From: Homalodisca vitripennis
Taxonomy: Eukaryota; Arthropoda; Insecta; Hemiptera; Cicadellidae
NCBI RefSeq assembly: GCF_021130785.1
Contig: NC_060207.1
Location: 189,928,001 to 189,992,000, forward strand
Reading direction: 5' to 3'
Length of the DNA stretch: 64,000 nucleotides
This document shows, in pieces, positions 1-11,249 of the stretch; within the stretch, counting starts at the first letter, position 1; each line of letters opens with the position of its first letter. The position numbers and the translations under genes are program-made. The notes beneath the pieces were generated by a model, which was not told where the DNA came from, made no database searches, and saw only the letters and a list, made by a program, of their open reading frames with translations.

Positions 1-29
1 AACCGTCACTGTTACAGACCTGGCTCTTG

Positions 30-533
30 AAATCTGGTGTCAGCGTCTGTCTGAAGAGATCCATTAAGATCGATGAAATCTTGTGTCAGCGTCTGTCTGA
101 AGAGATCCATTAAGATCGATGAAATCTTGTGTCAGCGTCTGTCTGAAGAGATCCAGTAAGATCGGTGAAATCTTGTGTCAGCGTCTGTCTGAAGAGATCC
201 AGTAAGATCGATGAAATCTTGTGTCAGCGTCTGTCTGAAGAGATCCAGTAAGATCGATGAAATCTGGCGTCAGCGTCTGTCTGAAGAAATCCATTAAGAT
301 CGATGAAATCTTGTGTCAGCGTCTGTCTGAAGAGATCCATTAAGATCGATGAAATCTTGTGTCAGCGTCTGTCTGAAGAGATCCATTAAGATCGATGAAA
401 TCTTGTGTCAGCGTCTGTCTGAAGAGATCCAGTAAGATCGATGAAATCTTGTGTCAGCGTCTGTCTGAAGAGATCCATTAAGATCGATGAAATCTTGTGT
501 CAGCGTCTGTCTGAAGAGATCCAGTAAGATCGA
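30..533. repeat. 46-bp minisatellite, 11 copies
   Basis: A 46-bp unit beginning AAATCTTGTGTCAGCGTCTG is repeated head to tail; unit starts fall at 30, 76, 122, 168, 214, 260, 306, 352, 398, 444 and 490. Copies differ at only a few positions (CCATTAAG versus CCAGTAAG, TTGTG versus TGGTG or TGGCG). The period is not a multiple of three, so it is not a peptide repeat. The array stops abruptly near 533. Confidence 0.97.
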
Positions 534-821
534 ACTTCTTCAATACCTCTGAATGCATTACGTTTGGTGCAATGCACCAAAAGTGAAACTTGCACAAAGA
601 AATTGCCGAAGAAGTGATCGTTGTGCTGTGAATACGAACGTTTCTGAAAGTCCTTGGTCGTCAAATACGCTGCCAACACACTGATTGTGTGGTTGGGTAA
701 CCTCTAATCCATATACCTTAAGTGTAAATGCATTGGGGGGTTGCAATATGAACACCAGTATATGAACACAAAATCAATCCCGAGAATTCAAAAAAATAAT
801 TTTGATACATTCTTGAGGCTC
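534..821. other. Unassigned spacer with a short open frame
   Basis: This stretch has higher GC than its surroundings. An open frame on the minus strand runs from 755 to 558 (65 codons). I recognise no domain, splice pattern or repeat in it, and do not call it a gene. The next 60 bases are AT-rich. Confidence 0.3.
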
Positions 822-1160
822 TTTTCTTATTGGAAATTATATATTAATTTAAACAAACTCTCAAATATAATAAGTTTTTATTTTTGTGAGGCCTTTCGTA
901 ATCGATGAGAACATCTTCGGACCCACACAACTGAATGAAAGTAATAATAACATAAACAATTTTGTTATATTTTGTACAATTTTGACATATGTTTTTATTC
1001 AGTACAAAATTGTTTATGTTATTATTGTTATTATTACTTTTATACAGTTATGTGGGTCCGAAGATGTTCTCATTGAGTACGAAAGGCTTCACAAAAATAA
1101 AAACTTATATTGTTGGAAAATTTGTTTATATTAATAAATAATTTTTGATGTTAAGATTTT
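822..1160. repeat. Fold-back (hairpin) element
   Basis: Two inverted arms are visible: about 822-965 and about 1001-1160. The best-conserved core is 872-945 against 1040-1112, including AACATCTTCGGACCCACA on one arm and its complement on the other. The short centre is itself partly palindromic (ACAATTTTGACATATG). Such an arrangement suits a fold-back MITE. No coding capacity is seen; the open frame crossing it is a by-product of the palindrome. Confidence 0.85.
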
Positions 1161-3304
1161 TTCACAGACAGCTAGTGAAGTTTGTCACGTTTGGGCACCT
1201 CCAGAACGTAGAATGTGAACCAACCTAAAGGCGATCCAGTGAAACTATCATTGAATCTTCTTATGTGTAAGGGGTTATGTCTTATGTGCCCCATATCGTT
1301 CAAACTGTATAGTTTTTTGGCTACTTCTTGTAATAATTGAAACATATAATTGTTAAGCATTTGTACATAGCAAGTTGATTTGATACAACAACTCCATGAC
1401 CACTTGCCCAATGACACTAATGCACCAAACTGCATCAAATAGTTTCTTTAATAAAATGGACGTTCAAGAAGTTTCTTTTAAATTTCGTCTGACCATTCAG
1501 TATTAAATTTTGCTAATTAATTTTCTCTGAATATTAAAAATAAACTACATTAGATATGACTAATACCTAAATGAGATTTAATTTAATTCTAAAGTAGCAT
1601 ACATTTATGAAATCATGTAAGGCGTGATTTAAAATAGTCAGCACTCAGTGTTTATTACACCGCTATTTTATATGGATGAAAATTTAAATCTAGATGCAAC
1701 ATTCTTCAAAGTATTGGAAATTTGTAGCAATTTGCAATGCCCTGGAGTGACAGATTGTTGAGGAGCTGAACGCTTAGTACTACACTAAACTTTCGCGAAC
1801 TATTTCAATGTTTTCCGTTGTTCAAACTATGCAAGGTCTGCAATTTGCTCTAATTTCTAGTGCAGAAACTATCTTTTAGAAAAATCTTTTAGAGTTATAT
1901 TTCGACAAGGAATGGCAAATTGGTATTTGACGTTAAAGGGAGCACAACACAGAGATTGCGTAAAAATGAGAATTCATTGTCAAAATAATGTGTAAATAAA
2001 ACAATTACGGTGTCTAAGTACTAATGAACTACATTCACTATCCTCAGAATACATAAACCAAATGATGTCTATTGCGACAATGAATAATCTATAACACATT
2101 TATACTAAAATATAGCTAAAATGAAGAAAACATGAAAGTTTATTGATATTATTTATTTATATTTATTTGACCCGCAAGTATTTAGTAATAAACTTTCATA
2201 ACAAAAATGATTTTATCATCGTTCTCGTGCATTTGATAAAACAAAAAAGATTGAATCTCCAATTTCAATCATAACATTACAATATTAGTGGATTTGAGAC
2301 AAATAGTTATTTGAATTGAAAAAAACTCAATACGATTGCTAGTGCATACTTTTGCAGGTATTAAGCTGGGGTTTTATGGACTCTAAGGTTCTGTAGGGAC
2401 ACATTGCTAATCAACTGAATGAAATGACAAAGGAAGTAATTCCTCATTTAATTTCTGTACGCCTCCCACACGTAAACCTTTACTGCCCCAATACTCTCAG
2501 GAAGCTTTCCTCACTGATTAAACGCTATTCTGAGAAATTACACAGTTGCTGTGAATCACACATTCATATCACATTATTTAAAAAAATGTCAAAATGTGTT
2601 ATTTCTATAATCTGATTCCGGTAAATTATGTTAAAACCATTTGTTTTCCACATATTTTATTTAGAGTATAGAAATATCTGAAACAGAAAAAAAGTAGGAT
2701 TAATATTTTACGGGGAGCTTTGTTGTATGTGTAATAACCCTAGGTACGCTATAAATAGACAACGTGCATAATAGCGATCTCATCTAGTCATCGTGTAAGA
2801 TATATTTAGTACACTGAGGTTTAATAATAACAGATTTAATAGTAGAATTATTTAAAATATTTCGTTTTTACAAAAAATTTAACACGCAACCATCACAAAT
2901 AATAAAATTGACAGAAGCAAGGACTGAAAGTTTTACCTGAATTTTAACTCACATATCATGAAATACACTATATATTGTTAGTTTGTTAGTTCTATTACAT
3001 ATATTACGAATATAGTTACATTTTTCATGTATTACTTTATACATGTTAAAAGGAAAAGTGAATATATTGTAGAGAAGAAAACAACGAAAAATAAAAAATC
3101 TAATATGACGTCACATTGGCTATTAATATATCTATTTAATACTAATCTGACTTGGATTATTAAAATAGTAATTTACATAAAACTACCATGTGTATATTTT
3201 GCATTCATTTTCATGAAATCGAAGTGTTACAAAATCACAATAATTGTTACAATTAAATTTAATGTCGAACATCCGTATTTGTGACGGACAGAACATTAAG
3301 GCTA
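1161..3304. other. AT-rich region without a recognisable gene
   Basis: No coding region, TIR or tandem array can be supported. The minus-strand open frame 1438-1172 (88 codons) is the longest, but it shows no known motif. TGACGTCA, the CRE palindrome, occurs at 3106-3113. A TATA-like element near 2749 is listed separately. Confidence 0.4.
2749..2796 (+). promoter_or_regulatory. Possible TATA promoter (weak)
   Basis: CTATAAATAG at 2749-2758 is followed roughly 28-35 bases later by TCATCTAGTCATC, which loosely resembles an insect initiator. No open frame follows that could be its product, and TATA-like strings are expected by chance in DNA this AT-rich. Confidence 0.15.
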
Positions 3305-3308
3305 TATA

Positions 3309-4638
3309 CGAGGTCCAATCAAAAAGTATCCGACCTCGTCTTGTATCGCGGCTTCTGCTGCCAATAATGAGATAAGATTTGTTGCGACAATAGTTCCTAC
3401 TATGATAAGGAAAGGTACAAAGTCTTATCTTGATCCCCCGACTGGTTCGCCGGAGACGGGTCAGTATGTACTGATAAGTCAAGTGCGCGTATCGGTTTTC
3501 TCTAACTGTGAAGTTGACGGAAAAAGTGGAACAACGTTATTGCATTAAATTTTGCATGAAACTCGGAGAAAAACAAAGTGAGACCATTCGGAAAATTCAG
3601 CTAGCATTCGAAAATGAGGCAATGAGTGTTACGCAGATTAAAGAGTGGTATAACCGTTTCAAAAGTGGTCGAACCTCGGCAGAAAGTGACGCGCGTTCGG
3701 GCCGACCAAAAACAAGTCGAACTCCGGAAATCATCGAGAAAGCAAAAGTTTTGATCTGTGAAAATCGTCGAATGACTGTGGAGGAAGTAAGTACTGAGTT
3801 AGATGTCAGTTTCGGATCAGCTGAAGCAATTTTATCGGATGACTTGGGATTGCGCCGGGTAGCCGCAAAATTTGTGCCAAAATTGCTGACAGACGAGCAG
3901 AAGCAACGGCGATTGGATGTTGCCGAGGACATGCTGCAATGTTGTGAGGATGATGCGGACTTTTTGACATCGATAATAACTGGAGACGAAAGTTGGGTCT
4001 ATGGATATGACCCTGAGACCAAATTTCAGTCGTGACAATGGCAGTCTCCCCAGGATCCTCGGCCAAAAAAGCAAGGCAAGTTCGAAGCAATGTCAAAGTG
4101 ATGCTTACTGTTTTTTTCGACCACCGTGGAGTTGTGCACCATGAATATGCCCCTGAGGGTCAAACTTTGAATGCAAAGTACTATTTAAGTGTGCAACGTC
4201 GTCTCCGAGATGCGATTCGCCGCAAAAGACCTGACTTGTGGGCGTCTCAAAATTGGCGGCTACACCACGACAATGCGCCAGCTCATTCTTCCCAGCTCAT
4301 TCAAACTTTTTTTGCGAAACAAGGCACTCCGCAAGTTCCTCAGCCTCCGTACTCTCCAGATATGGCTCCATGCGATTTTTGGCTCTTCCCCCACTCAAAA
4401 AACCATTGAAAGGCACCAGATTTGAAAGTCGAGAAGCAATTATGAAAAAAACGACGGCTGATCTCATGGCGATGCCGAAAAGTGATTTTCAAGACTGCTT
4501 CCAGAAGGGGAAATGTCGCTGGAATCGTTGTGTTGCTTCTCAGGGTGCTTATTTAGAAGAAAATTAACGCCAGCTTTTTTCAGGTAACTTCAGTTTTACG
4601 TTGCACCAAAAGGTAGGATACTTTTTGATTGGACCTCT
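3309..4638 (+). mobile_element. mariner transposon, nearly full length
   Basis: The element is 1330 bp, the usual length for mariner. Inverted terminal repeats are GAGGTCCAATCAAAAAGTAT at the left end and its complement at the right (4611-4637), with one or two mismatches, flanked by TA on each side (3307-3308 and 4639-4640) as expected for TA target duplication. It contains one transposase gene on the plus strand. The ends and length are intact but the gene is broken, so it is probably a non-autonomous copy whose ends could still be recognised by a transposase supplied elsewhere (inference). Confidence 0.97.
3508..4567 (+). pseudogene. mariner transposase (D,D34D), broken
   Basis: Mariner transposase cuts and pastes the element at TA sites. 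The N-terminal part has a helix-turn-helix region (about residues 10-60, ending in WYNRFKSGRTS), a linker GRPKTSRTPE, a second helical domain and a VPKLL motif where mariners usually have WVPHEL. The catalytic core shows TGDESWVYGYD, then HHDNAPAH, then SPDMAPCDFWLF. Exactly 34 residues separate the second and third aspartates, the mariner signature. Damage: the start is GTG at 3508 where an ATG would be expected, an in-frame TGA at 4033-4035, a one-base loss near 4068, and another near 4390 just after the third aspartate. The reading frame resumes and ends at 4567. All three catalytic aspartates remain. Few lesions suggest a fairly recent insertion. Confidence 0.95.
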
Positions 4639-4640
4639 TA

Positions 4641-5263
4641 TAGGGAATAAGGAACTTTAATTAGAAAAGTCTTCAGTTTAGGCAAAAGCAATTTTTATTG
4701 ACGTCATCCGTGATTAGGCAACTAAGAAACGTTACACGGAGATATTATAGTTTAAAAATGTTGTTTATGGTTTGGTAGTAAAACACAATTATTATTTTAT
4801 ATTATTACTAACACTTACCCGCGTCTTCGCCTGTACTATTTCTCGCTTAATAATAGGGCTATGATGCGCATATACTTTTTAAGTGGTGTACAAAACGCCC
4901 TAGTTATAAACTAATGGTGACTGACTGAAAAATGTTACAATCTCCTTAAATATAACCGAATAGTTGAACTTTAGGTTTGGAATAGCAGTGATTTGAGAAT
5001 CTGAATTGAGAGAGTGAAACAATTTTTATAAATAGCCTACTAACCAAATACTAATCGTATTTCCCTGCACTAAAAGTCTTTGAATACCAGTGGAACGTAG
5101 TCCGGAGTAGTTTTAGAAATAAAGAATAGGCATATAATTTAACCAGGAACCCTAAGCATGTCCATGTAAATTCCAATATATTCAGTTAAATACGCGTGAA
5201 AGCGTAACAAACAAACTCGCTATCGCATTTATAATATTTGTAGGATGTTATAATTGTATGTAT

Positions 5264-5267
<4 letters not shown>
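4641..5267. other. AT-rich spacer, nothing recognised
   Basis: No open frame, repeat or terminal structure stands out between the mariner element and the (TA)n array. Confidence 0.4.

Positions 5268-5326
<59 letters not shown>
5268..5326. repeat. (TA)n microsatellite
   Basis: About 29 uninterrupted TA dinucleotides. Confidence 0.99.
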
Positions 5327-5329
<3 letters not shown>

Positions 5330-5446
5330 CTATCCTAATAAGTACTCAGTTTATGTTAAGTTAAATTTAATCTCAGAATGGGTTGTTACTAATATTGCAA
5401 GAGAAGAACTTAGCTATTAAATATCATTACTATAAAACGTAATGTA

Positions 5447-5760
5447 AAACATGTAGTTAATTTATAAATAGATTTATTTGTTATGAATTATTATCATAAC
5501 CCATTATTTATTGTTTCAGGTGCGTGCAAACTGTGGCGAGTGAAAGGAAATGCTCACAACATTGTAACACAAGGAAGCAAGGTAACAGGTTTATTCTGAA
5601 AGTGGATGATTCTGCGTACCAAGAAAGGCAAGACAAGAGTCTATCTCAGATAGGATCAGTAATATTCAATTTCATGCCCTGCGAGCTTACATAAGGGTCT
5701 CTCTTTAAAGCTCATCAGGACTTCTACGAAATATTTTGAATTCTTTTTCTGAGGGGCACG
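5447..5760 (+). repeat. Repeat A, copy 1 (exon-like)
   Basis: This block recurs at 19114-19430. Both copies have a T-rich tract ending TTTATTGTTTCAG or TTTATTGTTCCAG, which looks like a splice acceptor, followed by GTRCGTG. From 5584 an open frame runs to TAA at 5692. It contains RFILKVDD and GSVIFNFMP, and the other copy reads RFIQKVDD and GSVIFNFMP in the same frame with the stop in the same place. The protein is not one I recognise. It could be a duplicated terminal exon or simply a mobile repeat with a chance frame. A decayed copy of repeat B follows about 300 bases downstream, as in copy 2. Confidence 0.7.
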
Positions 5761-6044
5761 TATTTGTAAGTTTCGTTTTGGCTAAATTAATAATTATATT
5801 TTCTTATATGGTAGCACTGTTGCATAATAAGGTGAATCAAACTCTAAGTAAATTAAATAATCTATTATAGTACTGAAGTTAAGGTCGTATTTTTACGCTA
5901 ACATTAAACTGTACATAGTTTTACAGTTAATCATCAACATTTCCTAAGTTCCGTGTTATACAGTATAAGATTAATACAGTATATTTCTAGCAATACTTGT
6001 GGTGGAAACGGTGCAGGAAACATGTTTGACTTAGAAAATACGTA
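5761..6044. other. Spacer between repeats A1 and B1
   Basis: AT-rich, no feature supported. The corresponding interval beside copy A2 has about the same length but is barely alignable by eye. Confidence 0.35.
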
Positions 6045-6054
6045 TTAATAAATG

Positions 6055-6140
6055 CGTTATCCCTATCACACATTCAAACACATCTCACTCTCGCTTGTTT
6101 CTAGAGCCGCCATCTCTGGGAAGTCTCACGAGAGTTTTGA
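6055..6140. repeat. Repeat B, copy 1 (degenerate)
   Basis: Shares GTTATCCCTA, CTCACTCTCGCTTGTTTCTA and AGTCTCACG with copies at about 7040, 14915 and 19728. Frames are not conserved among copies, so this is read as a non-coding dispersed repeat. Confidence 0.65.
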
Positions 6141-6439
6141 AGATAAAGTAATTCAATTTGAAAAAAAAAAAACATATTTTGCAAATTGGTATTTGTTCGA
6201 TGATGGTTGAATAGTTATATATATATCTACAGCCAAATAAATTAATCCAGCTATTGTTCAAAATATCGCCATAATGCATAATAGCTAGTGATTTTTGTTG
6301 AATATAAAAATAATGCTTTATTTATCACTTTATACAGCCATTATACATATTACCTGACCGAAGGTGGTCAAAGTGATTAGTTATAGTATATTAATTGTTA
6401 CTTAATCCATCCGTTATGCATACTAATAAAAATGTCTGC

Positions 6440-6625
6440 TAACCAAGGACGTAGCCAGCGAGGGGGTCCTAGGGATTTGGAACCATCCCCAAATTTGTAA
6501 TTATTTTTTTAGTAAACGATTATCATTATTTAAATAATTCTGTACTGAAGACATGTACTGCTGAAAGATCGTTCTCAATATAGAAACGGCTTAAAAGCCT
6601 TTTAAGGAACGAAATGGGGCCTTAA
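6440..6625 (+). pseudogene. hAT transposon remnant with dimerisation motif
   Basis: At 6554-6620 the plus strand reads TAERSFSI, a stop, then KRLKSLLRNEMG. This matches the C-terminal dimerisation region of hAT transposases of the zinc-finger MYM-type group, whose usual form is TAERSFS followed by RLK and LR. A TAG interrupts it. About 100 bases upstream, GACGTAGCCAGCGAGGGGGTCC at 6448-6469 resembles the end of such elements. The closeness of end and C-terminal motif implies an internal deletion. Fragment only; the catalytic core is absent. Confidence 0.75.
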
Positions 6626-6709
6626 ACTACGGAAAATACTATCCACTACGGAAAAAATATCAGTTGCCTTAACCCCAAGCCCAATTTTTTATCTGGCTAC
6701 TTTTTTGAT

Positions 6710-6770
6710 GTCAACCTAACCTGGCCTAATCTAACCTAACTTAATTGTACCCAACCTAACCAAATCTATT
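6710..6770. repeat. CCTAA-rich, telomere-like patch
   Basis: Several imperfect CCTAA/TCTAA pentamers lie close together (AACCTAACCTGGCCTAATCT and following). The insect telomere repeat is TTAGG/CCTAA. The patch is short and irregular, so it may be an interstitial remnant or a chance enrichment. Confidence 0.4.
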
Positions 6771-7039
6771 TTCCTAGGACTATTATTACTAAACGCGTGA
6801 GGTATATGAATAATTAACTGGTTAAAGTCATTAATTTATCACTTTGACTAATGTATTGGGTAATTATGCAATTATAATCAGACTTTGTACATAATGATTG
6901 ACTAATCACAATGACTGTAACATACACATTTTAGAAATGGGAGTAAAATATTTTTAGCAAGTTTTGTGATAAAGAATACAGATAAAAATTCTTACGGCTA
7001 GAAATAACGAACACTGCGGCACAGGTTTTACTGTAAGTA

Positions 7040-7160
7040 AGCAAAACAGTCTCTCCCACAGGACAGCCAGTTATCCCTACCGTACACTCACACGTCTCCC
7101 TCTCTCTTGTTTCTACAAGCGCTCTCTCGGGGGTCTCACTGGAACATCTGTGGTGCTGGT
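7040..7160. repeat. Repeat B, copy 2
   Basis: Shares CCCACAGGACAGCC, AGTTATCCCTAC, CTCTTGTTTCTAC, GGTCTCAC and GGAACATCTGT with copies B3 and B4. It is not preceded by repeat A. Confidence 0.8.
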
Positions 7161-7165
7161 TTTAC

Positions 7166-8390
7166 TTATTAATGTACTGTTGATGCTGGAACAATTCCCC
7201 ATACACAGTTGACAAATAATTTCACACTGAGTAGTATGTGGGACACTTAAATATTTATTGATGTGGTCCATTAGTATCGTTGGTGATGTTATAAAAAACT
7301 TTTTTTAAACTACTTGTACCAACCAACAAATTGTTTAATGAAGAAAATGTATGCCCTGGCAGCATGTTTCTATGTTGCACGAAACTGAGTTCTACCTGTG
7401 ACATGTGTGGCGATTTATGCTAATGGTAAAATAAGAGTAAGCAAAATGTCAAAGACAGGTTATGACTCTTTACCATTTATTTCTGTTGGAAGTTATAAAA
7501 TATCTGAGTTTCAAGTTGTAAATATGGGTATCACTACTGAAACTTACGGAATTTGAAGATTAAGTTTATTATCATGCCCATGTATACAGCATAAAATACC
7601 AAATTGCTTTTTTCTAAACATTCTACAACTAATCTTAAACCAATTGCACTAAAATAGAGTTAAAAGGATGTGGTATAAGCTGTGTAACTATGGACTGGGA
7701 GGAAACACTACAGGGTATTTATTAGTAATGAAACACATGTGACTCAACGTGTTAATCACTGAAAATACACACTAAATATTTAGAAACGAAAGAAAAGCCT
7801 TAGTGTAAAGAAAACAATTAAACATTCAGCACTAACAACTTAATTAGTATTAGTATTTGACAAATACTTCGACCATTGTTTTTGAAATGGGACATTCATG
7901 TTATCCTCGCCCTTGTGGCGGCCTAGAATCACTGGCCTACAGTGCTGGCTGTATTTGCTAGAATCTGCTCTCAGAGAGTTGGCCAGGTGCTCTTATCAGA
8001 TTTAATCAAACTTCGAGAATGCACTCTGTGTAAGTGGTTTCGGTGCGTGGAATAAAGTTTGAACGCTTGGAGGGTTTTTGTTCCTCTTAGACTCACTTTA
8101 TTTCCAAAGGGTATATTTTGCCCTAATTTAGTAAAGACTATTTATAAAAGAGTCTAGAAACCTTTGGTTGTTATAATTAGCAGTTAAGAAACTTGAGATA
8201 TACGAACTTATTCACTGAGCTATAAAGAGCTCCGTACATTGTAGGTTGGTTGTAATTAACCCTTTAAGTAGTGCTTACAAAGCAAGTATTAATTGAGAAA
8301 TTGAACTTTTTATGAGTAAAAGAACGTGCTTTTTATTAATAAAAAACCCATACTTTAAAATGCCCAGAAAATGTAACTGAGAAATCACAT
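7166..8390. other. No recognisable gene; GC-richer block at 7905-8100
   Basis: Most of the interval is AT-rich with no supported feature. A block at about 7905-8100 is clearly less AT-rich (for example CGCCCTTGTGGCGGCCTAG). It has no long open frame and no repeat partner in the window. Confidence 0.35.
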
Positions 8391-8394
8391 TCGT

Positions 8395-8475
8395 TAGATG
8401 TATGGGTTTGAACCTGCAACGACGTGGCAAAAACAATACTGTACATTCAGGGATCACTAGGTGACATGATTGGAT
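8395..8475 (-). repeat. Possible tRNA-derived SINE head
   Basis: On the minus strand GCAGGTTCAAACCCATAC resembles a pol III B box, and TCACCTAGTGATCC about 50 bases upstream loosely resembles an A box. That spacing suits a tRNA-like promoter, but no proper cloverleaf could be drawn. Weak call. Confidence 0.25.
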
Positions 8476-8764
8476 TTGTTATTGGTTAGAGTCCATTTCT
8501 AAGCATAATCAGTACGTTTAAAGGGTGTTTTTGTTAACGTTGCCTCTATTATTATATTATCTGATCTATTCTTTCAGAAGAATTCCATACACAGAAATAT
8601 TTCACAAATGTTCATAGGACTCTGAGGGAGTGAAGAACTTATGCTGAGAAGTTAAAGCCGTCCAATTCCGACTACAATAAGAGCTCAGAAATAAAATATA
8701 CTAATTTGCCGTTGCCAATTAAATGCCGTTGAATGAGACCCAAGTACGAATGTCAGAAGATTGT

Positions 8765-9355
8765 CACAGAAGGAAGGAAAGTAAAAAAGCATCATAATAA
8801 TCACTTTTGAGCTGATTTGGACCGTCATGTTATCTTGCAATATAAACACCAAGTACGTCTTCCCCTCATTGTGTGGTTAAGAGTTATTGGAGTTCAATTA
8901 TTAGCACCTATGTTTTTGAAAAATAAACTAAACGGGGTATCATATTTGAACTTTTTTCAAAACCTTTTGCCTGAACAATAAGAGGACATACCTCTACATA
9001 CAAGAAATTTAATGTAGTTAATGCATGATGGTGCTCTTGCATATTTTAGTTTAGATGTTAGGCTACACTTAGGACGTATTAAAAAAAACAGATGGATAGA
9101 TCTTGGTTGTCCTTTAGCGTGGTCTGCCAGGTCCCCTGACCTAAACTCCCCTGTCTTTTCTGCTTGGGTTTACCTTAACTTTTGGGTATACAAAACACCT
9201 GTTGGAAAGAATTGAAATGTTGAGGTATAGAATATTGAATAGCTGTAATACGATTAGACAGAAACCGGGAGTATTTGGACGAAGTTCTAAGAGAAATGAA
9301 CTTGAACGATGCAAAGACATTAGAGGTAGACACGTTGAGCACATGCTGTAGGCTC
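8765..9355 (+). pseudogene. Tc1/mariner-superfamily transposase relic
   Basis: The plus-strand frame shows HHNNHF then a stop where tryptophan is expected, followed by ADLDRHV, VRLPLIVW, GVQLLAPMF, MHDGALAYFSLDVRLHL, RWIDLGCPLAWSARSPDL and, near 9310-9350, RGRHVEHML. These match in order the C-terminal two thirds of a DDE transposase family in which the second aspartate lies in QHDGAPAHFS and the third in ARSPDLNPLDFF, ending in GRHFEHLL. Here the third acidic site reads SPDLNSPVFS, so it is damaged. There are at least three stops (8811-8813, the TAA near 8976 and the TAG near 9015) and later frameshifts. The helix-turn-helix half and both TIRs are missing or unrecognisable. The same family occurs at 13785 and 49245. 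Confidence 0.85.
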
Positions 9356-9359
9356 GCTG

Positions 9360-10100
9360 GTAATGTTTTGTTATTCTAAATAAATGTCATATTTGTTACA
9401 TATTATTTTAGTTATAAGAACGAACACCAGACCAACCATGTCACACAAGATAGTATTACTGTACCTATGTTTTAGTAAATAAATTAAATTTTCTTATTAA
9501 TTAATAACAATAAGGTTCTTATTTGTTAAAAGTGTAAATTTCTCAGTTTATAGTTATTCGATCTTCAATCTCTTCATAGCACAATTATTTATAGACTAAA
9601 TTTTCCATAATTTTTGTCTCTTAAACGTTTTTTTATGAGATTTAAGGTTTTGTGATATTTAGATTTAAGAATGTAAAATGCCCGTCATTTGAAAAGAATG
9701 TTGCAAAAAATTAAACTTTTTAAATTATCAAGACCAATATCAATACCAAGTTTAATGATTTTATCTTTAGTAACTTCCGAGATATTAAGCTTTTTTGCAA
9801 ACATCACATACAGACAGATATAGACGGAGAACGGAGCGAGGTAGACCATAATTGTTTGGTCATATGACATGTTTGTTTCTTTCACCTTCGGAATAATCTC
9901 CTGAAGTTTGACTGCCACGCATGGACAACCTGTATATTGGTAGAACGCTGATATATATCAATTTTCAACTCCATCACTTGTTTACCTCTCCTCTTAGCTG
10001 GACACCTTACAGTACAAGGTATATATTGGTATGTTTATGATATCACCACGTGTCTGTACCTCGATATTAAATCTCGATAGACAATTGTTTATAAAATTAA
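9360..10100. other. AT-rich spacer, nothing recognised
   Basis: The minus-strand open frame 9918-9685 (77 codons) has no recognisable motif. No repeats were matched. Confidence 0.35.
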
Positions 10101-10118
10101 ATTTTACGTTCTCTCTGC

Positions 10119-10290
10119 AGACAGAGAGAAATTGTGTCAATTACTGAGTTATATACTTCAATGACGCTCAGAAACATTCCATTGGACATGAATCTTCGTA
10201 GAATTTATTCTTGTCTATGTGGGAATGAAGTTTTATGCAAAAGTTATAATGGGCAGATAAAATCTTATTCAAGATATCTTGCTACTTGGT
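10119..10290 (+). repeat. Repeat D, copy 1
   Basis: Aligns by eye along most of its length with 10848-11015: shared GAGAAATTGTG, CTTCAATGACGCTCAG versus CTTCAATAACGCCCAG, ATTCTTGTCTA, TTTTATGCAA and GATATCTTGC. The 137-codon open frame crossing it is not conserved in the other copy and is judged spurious. Confidence 0.7.
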
Positions 10291-10566
10291 ACACTCATAG
10301 TGTCATAGTGTTAAATAATAAAATTTCCAACGAGGCAAATAGGGTACTTCAACGCAAGAGTGAGCCGGAAATGAAATTTTATCACCTAATTTTACTATCG
10401 ACGTTCAACTCTGTTATTTTTTTTCTTTGTTGTATGAATAAGATGGTACATGCGTTAGTATGTCACATGTCAACATGTCACATGATCGTGTTCTGCTTGT
10501 GTACAAATTTATTTATTCTTATATTTACTTGTTGTCATCATTGTTAAACATGAGACCAATGTAGTA

Positions 10567-10700
10567 ATATCAGATAATACTCAGCCAAATCCCATGTAGT
10601 GACAAGCACAATCATCGATCTCAGTGTATCCCAGACAGACAGACGGACAGACATTTTCCAGCCTCTCAAGTTGATAAGCTCCGCTAACGCTCACCCAATG
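10567..10700 (+). repeat. Repeat D-related segment with CAGACAGA tract
   Basis: GATAATACTCAGCCAAATCCCA and a CAGACAGACAGACGGACAGAC tract are followed by CTCGCTAACGCTCACCC-like sequence. A related arrangement lies at 21675-21930. Segments of this kind are common in tails of insect retroelements and Helitrons, but the parent cannot be named. Confidence 0.55.
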
Positions 10701-10847
10701 ACTATTACACCACACCACGTGTCGGGTACCAGACTTCGTTGATGTTGTATGGAATGTTAAAATATGTGGTTAATATCATTCTAGAGGTGTCCTGCGGATA
10801 GATAGACAAGAAGTGGTCATACAAAAAATACATTTTTACATCCCCCC

Positions 10848-11015
10848 GCACAAAAATGAGAAATTGTGAAGCCTACTGAGCATTAGGCTTCAATAACGCC
10901 CAGCTATGGGGTTGGATATACATCATCGTGGAACCCATTCTTGTCTAGGTAGGCAAAGTTTCATGCAACTTTTAAAAAGTCTAGAGATGAAATACTTTTC
11001 ATGATATCTTGCCAC
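10848..11015 (+). repeat. Repeat D, copy 2
   Basis: Diverged direct copy of 10119-10290, about 730 bases apart. It includes GCCCAGCTATGGGG, CATTCTTGTCTAGGTAGG and CATGATATCTTGCCAC. Confidence 0.7.
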
Positions 11016-11249
11016 GACAAAATTTTTGTATTTTTTATTTATTGAGATAAAATATTAAACTATGATTTTGGACCTATTAAAAATTCACCCTTCCTTTAAA
11101 ATATAACTAAATTCTTTTTTACCCAAACTTTTATACATATATTAACATTTATTTTATTTTACTTTTAATGAAACAAATATTGTATTAAGCTTAATTCAGC
11201 TGATAGTTGTTTTAAATTGTACAATATTTATATTATTTAATGTTGATTC

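Noticed and set aside
6710..6770. True interstitial telomere block
   Set aside because: Only a handful of irregular CCTAA pentamers; listed as telomere-like only.
10134..10547. 137-codon open frame as a membrane protein gene
   Set aside because: Its first half is repeat D, and the frame is not kept in the other copy; the composition is simply AT-rich.
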